In this document: positions 1 through 5,708 of the stretch, piece after piece
Numbering within the stretch: position 1 is the stretch's first letter
Layout of the letters: each line of letters starts with the position of its first letter
Source of the DNA: Terriglobia bacterium
Lineage (GTDB): Bacteria; Acidobacteriota; Terriglobia; UBA7540
Reading direction: 5' to 3'
NCBI GenBank assembly: GCA_020072905.1
Contig: JAIQGB010000096.1
Coordinates: 1 to 11,600, forward strand
DNA length: 11,600 bases
Program-made: the position numbers and the translations under genes
The notes under the pieces: generated by a model
Database searches by the model: none
The model's input: only the letters and a program-made list of their open reading frames with translations
What the model was told of the DNA's origin: nothing

Positions 1-109
1 CCAGGTACTTGCCCTGCCAGCGATAGTAACTGGCCCTTGGTGGCGGAAGGATGGGTCAGAGTCAATTCCGGATTTCGCATGCGCCCAGACTAGCATAAGG
101 AGTTCCGTT
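1..109. other. Left-edge stretch without a supportable gene
   Basis: Short open frames cross the left edge on both strands, but none has a ribosome binding site, recognisable domain or useful length. On the minus strand an ATG at 80-78 opens a 26-codon frame running off the edge with no Shine-Dalgarno sequence. Another minus frame reads ASYYRWQGKYL, which looks protein-like, but a TGA lies a few codons before it and no start codon follows. On the plus strand two frames enter from outside and stop at about 97 and 115, so either could be the tail of an upstream gene. I cannot choose between these. Confidence 0.3.
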
Positions 110-139
110 TTGTAACAAACATTAATGCGTTCGTATTAG
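110..139 (+). promoter_or_regulatory. Candidate sigma70-type promoter for the 231-1259 oxidoreductase
   Basis: TTGTAA (110-115) and TATTAG (134-139) each match four of six bases of the -35 and -10 consensus and are 18 bases apart. They lie in the only AT-rich patch upstream of the gene and about 90 bases before its start codon. The match is modest, so this is a candidate only. The -35 overlaps an 11-base palindrome, TTTGT-A-ACAAA (109-119). Confidence 0.35.
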
Positions 140-145
140 GAACGC
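127..145. promoter_or_regulatory. 19-bp palindrome over the -10 box, operator candidate
   Basis: GCGTTC (127-132) and GAACGC (140-145) are perfect inverted arms. The seven bases between them, GTATTAG, also contain TA-T-TA symmetry, so eight of nine base pairs across the dyad match; only the two G residues at 133 and 139 break it. It covers the candidate -10 box, where a bound dimeric repressor would block RNA polymerase. The length and central TA resemble sites of helix-turn-helix repressors in general; I cannot name the family, and no regulator gene is in the window. Confidence 0.4.
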
Positions 146-162
146 CAACCTCTTAACCTTCC

Positions 163-199
163 CGACGGGGCGCGGCGCCGCAGGGCGGTCCGCCCCGCC
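163..199 (+). promoter_or_regulatory. GC-rich palindromic leader before the first oxidoreductase
   Basis: Between the candidate promoter and the start codon lie overlapping palindromes: GCGGCGCCGC (172-181), GGGCGG-T-CCGCCC (183-195), and outer arms GGGGCG (167-172) with CGCCCC (191-196). In RNA these would form alternative GC-rich stems ending about 17 bases before the presumed ribosome binding site GGGAG (216-220). They could slow leader transcription or be a decayed hairpin repeat. No T-run follows, so this is not a standard intrinsic terminator. Confidence 0.3.
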
Positions 200-230
200 T
201 CCTTAATCCGAGCCCGGGAGTCATCACCTC

Positions 231-1259
231 ATGAGTCCTGAAAAAAAGTACACCGTGGTTGTAGTTGGCTGTGGGAAGCGTGGCGTGCATCACGCCCAGG
301 AGTTCTATAAGAACCCGCGCTTCCAGCTCGTGGGGCTCTGCGATATTGACCGGGGGCGCGTGGAAGCTGCCGCCAAGCAGTTCGGGAATCCCGAAACCAG
401 TCTGGACGCCGCGCCGCTGGTCAAGAAGCTCCAGCCCGACATTTTCTGTTTCTGCACGCTGCCCAACTTGCGCTCGCCCATGATTCGCCTGGGCGTCGAA
501 AACGGCGCCAAACTGATTGCCTTTGAAAAGCCCATCGCCACTTCCACCAACGAAGCGCTCGATATCATGAAGCTGCTGCGAGAGGCGCGCGTGAAGAGCG
601 TGGTGAGGCACCAGCATCGCTACGGCGAGCACTACAAGAAGGTAAAGGAAATCATCGCCAGCGGAGCGCTCGGCCGCGTGCACACCGTTTATGGCACGGC
701 GCCGGGGTGGATGCTTCACATGATCACGCACCTCATCGAGTACACGCGCTGGTACAACGATTATGCGGAAGCCGAGTGGGCGATGGGCCAGGCTTCCGGT
801 AAGGCCAAATTCTCCGACAATCATCCTTCCCCGGATTACATCGTCGGGGTGATTCAGTACGCCAACGGCGTGCGCGGGATCGTGGAAAGCGGCGACGGCG
901 CGCCGGACGTTCCCGAGGTGGAAGCCTGGTGGCGCAAGTGCCGCATCGGCGCACAGGGCACGGAAGGCTTTGCCGAAGTGCTGACCGGCGGCGGCTGGCG
1001 AGCGGTGACGAAGCAGGGCTTGATGTCGGGCCCGGGCGGAATGGACTACGCGCACGATATGCCGCCCTACGTTCAGGAGATCGCCGACTGGCTCGACGAT
1101 CCGGCGAAGGTCCACTCCTGCAACGGCGAGCAGGCTTACAAGGGCTTGGAGATCATGATGGCCATCTGTCGCTCGGTCGTCGAGCGCGGCAAGATCAAGC
1201 TCCCGCTCGGCCCCGGCGAGCCGGAACTTGAAGCGCTGCAAAGGGCGTTGCCGGATTGA
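231..1259 (+). CDS. Gfo/Idh/MocA family NAD(P)-dependent oxidoreductase
   Basis: This 342-residue protein is a probable cytoplasmic dehydrogenase acting on a sugar, inositol or related polyol. The N-terminal Rossmann domain (about 6-125) has the dinucleotide motif GCGKRG (13-18) and an acidic residue, D38, after the second strand, which in this fold favours NAD over NADP. The family signature EKP is at 99-101, with K100 as the expected catalytic lysine. The rest is the alpha/beta substrate domain, which also forms oligomer contacts in this family. The usual catalytic Asp-x3-His appears here as H163-x3-H167, so the His is kept and the Asp is not. The length is typical and there is no signal peptide. 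ATG at 231 follows GGGAG by ten bases. Upstream are a promoter candidate and palindromes; downstream are hairpins, so it is probably transcribed alone. Family is confident; substrate is unknown. Confidence 0.9.
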   Translation: MSPEKKYTVVVVGCGKRGVHHAQEFYKNPRFQLVGLCDIDRGRVEAAAKQFGNPETSLDAAPLVKKLQPDIFCFCTLPNLRSPMIRLGVENGAKLIAFEKPIATSTNEALDIMKLLREARVKSVVRHQHRYGEHYKKVKEIIASGALGRVHTVYGTAPGWMLHMITHLIEYTRWYNDYAEAEWAMGQASGKAKFSDNHPSPDYIVGVIQYANGVRGIVESGDGAPDVPEVEAWWRKCRIGAQGTEGFAEVLTGGGWRAVTKQGLMSGPGGMDYAHDMPPYVQEIADWLDDPAKVHSCNGEQAYKGLEIMMAICRSVVERGKIKLPLGPGEPELEALQRALPD

Positions 1260-1271
1260 GTTCCACACTGA

Positions 1272-1296
1272 TGTAGCGCCGGTCTCTGACTGGCGC
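1272..1296 (+). repeat. GTAG-prefixed hairpin, copy 1 (REP-like)
   Basis: After TGTA comes a nine-pair stem, GCGCCGGTC (1276-1284) with GACTGGCGC (1288-1296), closed by a TCT loop and containing one G-U pair. It starts 16 bases after the stop codon of the preceding oxidoreductase and could protect the 3' end of its mRNA or stop transcription, although no T-run follows. Its plan is the same as the hairpin at 1306-1331 and similar to the palindrome at 8538-8562. Confidence 0.6.
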
Positions 1297-1305
1297 CTTG
1301 TCTGC

Positions 1306-1331
1306 TGTAGGGGCGGGGCGATGCCTCGCCC
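1306..1331 (+). repeat. GTAG-prefixed hairpin, copy 2 (REP-like)
   Basis: TGTAG (1306-1310) is followed by a nine-pair stem, GGGCGGGGC (1311-1319) with GCCTCGCCC (1323-1331), loop GAT, one G-U pair. It begins 34 bases after copy 1. The 11-mer GTAGGGGCGGG also occurs on the minus strand at 8562-8552. A smaller hairpin, GTCGT-GTGG-ACGAC (1342-1355), comes next. Together these stems make a plausible transcription end for the upstream gene. Confidence 0.6.
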
Positions 1332-1355
1332 ATGTTGGTGCGTCGTGTGGACGAC

Positions 1356-1514
1356 TTCCCCCGTCCTGCTGCTTTTTCCAACCGAAAACCGCTGGCAAGG
1401 AGAACTTACCATCGCCCGCTGATTAACCCAGAATGACTCTGGTCCTATTCAATTCGGAAGTTTGCGTGCTAGGCGTTTGGGGGAGATTCAGTTCGGCATT
1501 GCCGAGAGAGAGAC
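1356..1514 (+). promoter_or_regulatory. Upstream region of the TPR gene with direct repeats
   Basis: No gene is visible here. Two near-identical direct repeats, ATTCAATTCGG (1447-1457) and ATTCAGTTCGG (1486-1496), differ at one base and start 39 bases apart. The second runs into a small stem, TCGGC-ATT-GCCGA (1493-1505), whose right arm touches the purine-rich GAGAGAGAG that would serve as ribosome binding site for the GTG at 1515. This suggests a regulator site or mild control of translation. I found no convincing -35/-10 pair. CCAGA-ATGAC-TCTGG (1429-1443) is another weak stem. Confidence 0.3.
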
Positions 1515-2648
1515 GTGCAATGCGAAGGGGTCAAATCCAGGCCCTCTTCCAGAGGCAGGCCTAGGGTGACAATTTGTACCAGAATCGGCTTGGGGGGGCA
1601 GACACTTCGGGTTGCTGGCTCCCTTCTCTTCCTTTTCAGCCTGTTCATTCCCGCACAATTGTCAGCGCAAGTTGTGGTGTACGATCCGGTGGTGAGGATA
1701 ACCCCTCCGGCCGGTTGGGTAGAGAAGCAATCCTGGGAGGTGGTGCAAGGCTCGGCCTTGCCCTTCTATAACAAGCAAGAGGAAGCAGTGGCATTCGTTT
1801 TGGGCTACTTCTCGCCGCTTTCCGATTTCAATGGTTTTCGCCGCACGGTGGGATTTGGTTCGACGTCGATACCTGTTCCCATTGACGATTGGCCAGCGGA
1901 GGCGGCCCGTTTCAGTGCAATGGCATCGGACACGCTTTCTGTGCGAGTGGGACATGGCAACCGAGCTTTAGTTGGGCTTTCTCAAAAACCCGGAAAGTAC
2001 CACTATTTAGGGCGACGCTCGCTGAATGGCAGCATTCTGGAATTGGCCGAGTGGATCTCGAAGGCGACCTTGAACGACAAGGCCGTCCGGAAATTGAAAC
2101 TTGCGCCGGTATTCACGAAGCGCAGAGTTCATGTCGTTTACGGAATAGCTGTCTTCCCCGAAACGGGGACTGGTTACAAGTTTGCAGCATATCGCTTTGC
2201 CTCACTGGCTGAGGGTACATCGTGGATTGAACCGCTCCTTGCGTCTGTTGCTCCGGTGAAAGTTCAGGAACAACAAGCAGCGGAAAATGCTGGCCGTGTC
2301 CGGGAGCTCGTCGCCAACGCATTTACACACATCAATGACAAGGACTTCTCAAAGGCAAACGACGCAATTAAAAAAGCCATGGATTTATCCCCAGACAATC
2401 CCAATGGGGCAGCGTTGAAAGGAGCCATGCTGAACTACCAAAAGAGGAGTCAGGAAGCAGAAGCGGTCCTTCGGATCGCTGCTTCGAAGCATCCCGAGAA
2501 CGAGGAGGTGCACTTCCAACTCGGAGTGGCATTTCTCAGCCTAGGCAAGAGGGATGAGGCCATACACGAGTTCGAAGCGGTCCAGCAAATAAGCCCCGTC
2601 TATCCGGATATCGATCAAATCCTAGCCAAAGCGAAGTTCTCGCCTTGA
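1515..2648 (+). CDS. Exported protein with C-terminal TPR repeats, function unknown
   Basis: From the GTG start the protein has 377 residues. A hydrophobic segment (about 35-47, SLLFLFSLFIPA) followed by LSA-Q gives a signal peptide with likely cleavage near residue 51, so the protein should be periplasmic or secreted. Residues 52-250 form an unrecognised, apparently beta-rich region. The C-terminus holds three tetratricopeptide repeats at about 263-296, 297-330 and 331-364, with the usual pattern of small and aromatic residues and Pro at repeat ends (SPDNP, HPENE, SPVYP). TPRs bind partner proteins; no enzymatic motif is visible. The start is uncertain: the signal peptide is unusually long, and TTG at 1590 would give a more normal one. 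The gene has visibly more A/T-rich codons than its neighbours. The GH42 gene follows after 137 bases with no terminator between, so co-transcription is possible. Confidence 0.75.
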   Translation: MQCEGVKSRPSSRGRPRVTICTRIGLGGQTLRVAGSLLFLFSLFIPAQLSAQVVVYDPVVRITPPAGWVEKQSWEVVQGSALPFYNKQEEAVAFVLGYFSPLSDFNGFRRTVGFGSTSIPVPIDDWPAEAARFSAMASDTLSVRVGHGNRALVGLSQKPGKYHYLGRRSLNGSILELAEWISKATLNDKAVRKLKLAPVFTKRRVHVVYGIAVFPETGTGYKFAAYRFASLAEGTSWIEPLLASVAPVKVQEQQAAENAGRVRELVANAFTHINDKDFSKANDAIKKAMDLSPDNPNGAALKGAMLNYQKRSQEAEAVLRIAASKHPENEEVHFQLGVAFLSLGKRDEAIHEFEAVQQISPVYPDIDQILAKAKFSP

Positions 2649-2785
2649 CGACAATCAGCCGAGCGCCGAAGACAGGCCGAAAGTCCGGACCTTCTGGCAG
2701 GCGCTTGTTGCTCGCGCGAAAGATGTGCATCCTAGTGCGAACGCGTGGTGGGTCTACTGCCGGCGTCGCCAGGAGGAGTCAATTC
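2649..2785 (+). other. Gap between TPR and GH42 genes, with a protein-like open frame
   Basis: The GH42 reading frame stays open back to 2645, where a TTG overlaps the TPR stop codon, but that extension is basic, lacks a signal peptide and is unlikely to be translated. Another frame, open from 2626 to 2871, reads as plausible protein between about 2650 and 2780 (for example FWQALVARAKDV and ANAWWVYCRR) but has no start codon with a ribosome binding site. It could be a decayed gene fragment or a frameshifted tail of the TPR protein. Confidence 0.25.
2771..2778 (+). promoter_or_regulatory. Strong ribosome binding site that fixes the GH42 start
   Basis: AGGAGGAG ends seven bases before ATG at 2786. 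It is the only strong Shine-Dalgarno sequence near this end of the frame, and the protein then begins with a signal peptide. This favours 2786 over the longer non-ATG options upstream. Confidence 0.75.
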
Positions 2786-5083
2786 ATGTCCCACCCTCGT
2801 CTACCTGTGACGCTTCTCATGTTGTCGATCACCCTCGGCCAGCTGATTGCTATTCGCAGCTTCGCCGTGCCTAAAGGGCGGGCAGCCGAATCGCCGGATT
2901 TCTTTCCCGTCGCCGTTTGGTACGGTGGCGGGAAAGCTCGCGCGCCGATGCTCGAGAAAGTTGATGCGACCAGCGCGGAGCGTTGGGGCAAAGATCTCGA
3001 TCAAATCAAGGGCGTCGGATTCAACACCGTCAAGTGCTGGGTGGACTGGGCGACGGCGGAACCCAAGCCGGAAAATTATCAGTTCGAGAACCTCGAACTC
3101 CTGCTGAAGCTGGCCGAGGCGCGCGGGCTGCGCGTCGTGGTGCAGATTTATCTCGACTCTGCGCCGGACTGGGTGGGCGAGCGTTACCCGGACGGCCAGT
3201 TCGTGGACCGCTCGGGCGCGGTGATCAAGTCGCAGGCTTCGCCGGGGTTCTGCATCGATCACCCCGGCGTGCGTGCGGAGATCGTGAAATTCCTGCACGC
3301 GCTTTCCGAGCGCGCCAACCGCTCACCGGCGCTGTACGGCTGGGACGTCTGGAGTGAGCCGCACGTCATCAACTGGGCGGAGTTTCCGTATCTCTCCAAC
3401 CCCGAATTCTGCTACTGCCCAAACTCCCAGGCGCGCTTCCGCGAATGGCTGAAGGCCAAGTACGGCTCGCTCGAGGCGGTCAATGCTTCCTGGTATCGCC
3501 GCTTCGAGCGCTGGGAGCAGGTGGAGCCGCCGCGTAGTTCGACGATTCTCTCCTATACCGACTATCTCGACTGGCGCATCTTTATTGACGACAAGCTGGC
3601 GGGCGATCTGAAGACGCGCGTGGAGGCGATTCGCAGCGCGGACGCGACGCATCCTATCACCAGCCACGCCGCCGTCCCCGGCCTCTTTACTTCGCCCACC
3701 GACGGCTACGGCGAGCCCGACGACTGGAAGATGGCTGCGACCGCCGATTACTTCGGGACGTCACTTTATCCCAAGCACTCCCAGTCCACGCGTCCGTGGC
3801 CGTACACGATGATCGCCGCCGGCCTCGACTTCACGCGCTCCTCGGGACACAGCTACGGCAAGGGTTTCTGGATCGGCGAACTCCAGGCCGGGCAGGGCGT
3901 GACCGGCATGCGCATCGCGGAACCCGTGGTCCCGCACGATCTGGAATTCTGGCTCTGGCAAGTGCTCTCGCATGGCGCGCGGCAGATTTCGATCTACGCC
4001 TGGTATCCGATGAGTTCCGGCTACGAGTCCAACGGCTACGGGCTCATCAACCTTGACGCGACGCTGACCGAGCGCGCACGTGCCGCGGGGCACGTGGCGC
4101 AAATCATCGCGCGGAACGCCGCGGACATTCGCCAATGCGCACCCGCGGCCGCGCAGGTGGGGATTCTCTACAACCGGCTCTCCTCGATGGTCGGCGGCGC
4201 GCAGCCCTCGCTCTCCAAGCTCGGCAACGCCGAGCGCGATTCGCTGATGGGCTTGCACCGCGCGTTCTTTGAGGAACAGATCCCGGTGGATTTCATCCAT
4301 CCCGAAGATGTCGTGCAAAGTCGCCTCAGCCAATACAAGGTCGTCTTCCTTCCCTTTCCGGTGATGCTTTCCAAGAATGTCGGCGAGGGCGTGGCGCGCT
4401 ACGTCGAGAGCGGCGGAACCGTAGTGGCAGAAGCGAGGTTGGCGTGGAACGACGAACGCGGATTCTCCAGCGACCGCGTCCCGGGTTTCGGCCTCGACGA
4501 AGTTTTCGGCGCGCGCGAGAAACTCATCCGGCCGGTCGAGCAGGCGAAGATTCTGATCGCGCCGAACGCCAATCTTCCCGGCCTCAAACCCGGGGACGCC
4601 GTCAAGGCCGAAGCGTTCGAAGAAGATCTGGAGGCCGCGAGCGGCGTGCGGGTGCTGGCGAAGTTCGCCAATGGCGAGCCGGCGATCGTGGAAAAGAAGT
4701 ATGGGAAGGGGAAGGCGATCCTGGTGGGCTCGTTTCCGGCGCTCTCCTACCAGCGTCAGCACGATGCTTCTACGAAGCGGCTGCTTCTAGCGCTGGCGCG
4801 CGCCGCGGGCGTGGCGCCGGAGGTGGAGGTTTCCGGAGCGGGTACAGAGGAAGTCGAGGTCCGTCGTCTGACCAGCGACCGTGTGCAGATCCTCTTCGCG
4901 TTCAATCACGCCCAAGCCCCGGCGCAGGCCGCCATCCGGCTAAAGTCGCCTTGGGCCACGGTCGGAGCCCGCGACTTGACCCGTGACAGCGAGGTCCCTG
5001 TGCAAGTCACCGGCGGCAAGGCTCTGCTTGAGAAGAGCCTCGCACCCGGCGAAATCTGGGTGGTAAAGCTTATTCCGCGCTGA
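2786..5083 (+). CDS. Exported beta-galactosidase-like glycoside hydrolase (GH42 type)
   Basis: This 765-residue protein probably hydrolyses beta-galactosides or related beta-glycosides in the periplasm or outside the cell. A signal peptide spans about residues 1-34 (hydrophobic core LLMLSITLGQLIAI). The (beta/alpha)8 catalytic domain covers about 45-440: WDVWSEPH places the acid/base Glu at 191, and FWIGELQAG places the nucleophile Glu at 365. About 458-560 looks like the GATase-like trimerisation domain of GH42 (YKVVFLPFPVML, then RYVESGGTVVAEAR). A small beta-rich C-terminal domain follows, as expected for the family. The residue before the acid/base Glu is Ser190, whereas clan GH-A enzymes normally have Asn. 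The length is slightly above the usual roughly 650-700 residues, mostly because of the signal peptide and an extended C-terminus. Its stop codon directly abuts that of the convergent pilin gene. The fold call is firm; galactose specificity is inferred from family only. Confidence 0.85.
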   Translation: MSHPRLPVTLLMLSITLGQLIAIRSFAVPKGRAAESPDFFPVAVWYGGGKARAPMLEKVDATSAERWGKDLDQIKGVGFNTVKCWVDWATAEPKPENYQFENLELLLKLAEARGLRVVVQIYLDSAPDWVGERYPDGQFVDRSGAVIKSQASPGFCIDHPGVRAEIVKFLHALSERANRSPALYGWDVWSEPHVINWAEFPYLSNPEFCYCPNSQARFREWLKAKYGSLEAVNASWYRRFERWEQVEPPRSSTILSYTDYLDWRIFIDDKLAGDLKTRVEAIRSADATHPITSHAAVPGLFTSPTDGYGEPDDWKMAATADYFGTSLYPKHSQSTRPWPYTMIAAGLDFTRSSGHSYGKGFWIGELQAGQGVTGMRIAEPVVPHDLEFWLWQVLSHGARQISIYAWYPMSSGYESNGYGLINLDATLTERARAAGHVAQIIARNAADIRQCAPAAAQVGILYNRLSSMVGGAQPSLSKLGNAERDSLMGLHRAFFEEQIPVDFIHPEDVVQSRLSQYKVVFLPFPVMLSKNVGEGVARYVESGGTVVAEARLAWNDERGFSSDRVPGFGLDEVFGAREKLIRPVEQAKILIAPNANLPGLKPGDAVKAEAFEEDLEAASGVRVLAKFANGEPAIVEKKYGKGKAILVGSFPALSYQRQHDASTKRLLLALARAAGVAPEVEVSGAGTEEVEVRRLTSDRVQILFAFNHAQAPAQAAIRLKSPWATVGARDLTRDSEVPVQVTGGKALLEKSLAPGEIWVVKLIPR

Positions 5084-5566
5084 TTAGTTGGCGACGGGCG
5101 AGCTCGCCGCGGAAGCCGTGGCGGTCGCGTCACCCCGGATAACGTAGGTTTGGTCGGTGAAGTAGTATGCCGTTCCCGTCACGCCGACCTGCGTAGGATT
5201 GGCGTTCAGGCTGTACCCTTGGTATCTTCCCGAGGCGTCCGGGAGCGCGGGCGTATAGGCGAAGCTGTAACCGCTCTTCACGCTGCCCGCAAGCACGCTG
5301 TCAATAAGACCCGCGGCCGAAGGAGTGGCGACGGGGCCCGGGGGCGGCCCGAGCTGCAGAAGAGTGCTCGTGTAGCCGACTCCGTAAGTCGATGCGTAGC
5401 TGACTTCGGCGGTGTTGAGCACGCGGCAGCTTCCGATGGCAGAAGCCTGGTTGGCCGCAATGCGGCTGCGTAGCAGGTTTGGTATCGCGATCGCAGCAAT
5501 AATCAAAATGATGGCCACCACAATCAGCAGTTCAATCAGCGAGAACCCTCGTTGGTTGCGACGCAT
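5084..5566 (-). CDS. Type IV pilin-like / type II secretion pseudopilin protein
   Basis: This 160-residue protein starts MRRNQRG-FSLIELLIVV, a textbook prepilin signal: a basic leader, G7|F8 for cleavage and N-methylation by the PilD-type peptidase, and Glu at position 5 of the mature chain (E12). The hydrophobic helix (about 8-31) anchors it in the inner membrane before assembly into a fibre. The remaining globular part is short, with a Pro/Gly-rich stretch (GPPPGPVATP, 73-82), a Tyr-rich region and YFTDQTYVIRGD (135-146), then an Ala/Ser/Thr tail. Only one Cys (47) is present, so there is no disulfide loop. The start at 5566 has AGGAGAA about ten bases upstream. It stands alone with no pilus assembly genes nearby, as is common for orphan pilins. 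It is divergent from the TonB receptor. Major pilin, minor pilin or pseudopilin cannot be told from sequence. Confidence 0.92.
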   Translation of the reverse strand: MRRNQRGFSLIELLIVVAIILIIAAIAIPNLLRSRIAANQASAIGSCRVLNTAEVSYASTYGVGYTSTLLQLGPPPGPVATPSAAGLIDSVLAGSVKSGYSFAYTPALPDASGRYQGYSLNANPTQVGVTGTAYYFTDQTYVIRGDATATASAASSPVAN

Positions 5567-5708
5567 GGTAAATTGTTCTCCTCTCGCGCCCTAACCTACC
5601 ACAAGCTGCCGTAAAGCGGAAGGGGGGGGCGACGGAATTTGTTAGTCGTGTTAACCGACCGGTTACTGACCGCCTGGGGTCCGGAGCGCATACACTAGAC
5701 ACCTGAAA
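5567..5708. promoter_or_regulatory. Divergent upstream region of pilin and receptor with a G8 tract
   Basis: This 142-base region must contain promoters for both the pilin (minus) and the receptor (plus). A run of eight G (5622-5629) lies about 55 bases upstream of the pilin start. TACACT (5691-5696) is a possible -10 for the receptor; it would place transcription start within a few bases of ATG 5709, implying a very short leader or a later start codon. No convincing -35 accompanies it. I could not identify a pilin promoter. Confidence 0.35.

Noticed and set aside
1..80. Start of a minus-strand gene at ATG 80-78
   Set aside because: Only 26 codons are visible, there is no ribosome binding site and no recognisable sequence; competing frames are equally open.
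1373..1377. T5 run as the end of an intrinsic terminator
   Set aside because: The nearest stem (1342-1355) ends 17 bases earlier, too far for a standard terminator.
153..1412. 419-codon open frame on the minus strand opposite the first oxidoreductase
   Set aside because: The plus-strand frame has clear Rossmann and EKP motifs; the antisense frame is Arg/His-rich without motifs.
2645..2785. Longer GH42 start at TTG 2645 overlapping the TPR stop codon
   Set aside because: The extension is basic, hides the signal peptide inside the protein, and has no ribosome binding site, while ATG 2786 has AGGAGGAG at ideal spacing.
3761..4762. 333-codon open frame on the minus strand opposite the GH42 gene
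   Set aside because: A shadow of a GC-rich gene; the plus strand encodes the catalytic and trimerisation domains through this interval.
5084..5566. Pilin as part of a type IV pilus or type II secretion operon
   Set aside because: No assembly ATPase, platform protein, secretin or prepilin peptidase gene is in the window; the gene stands alone.
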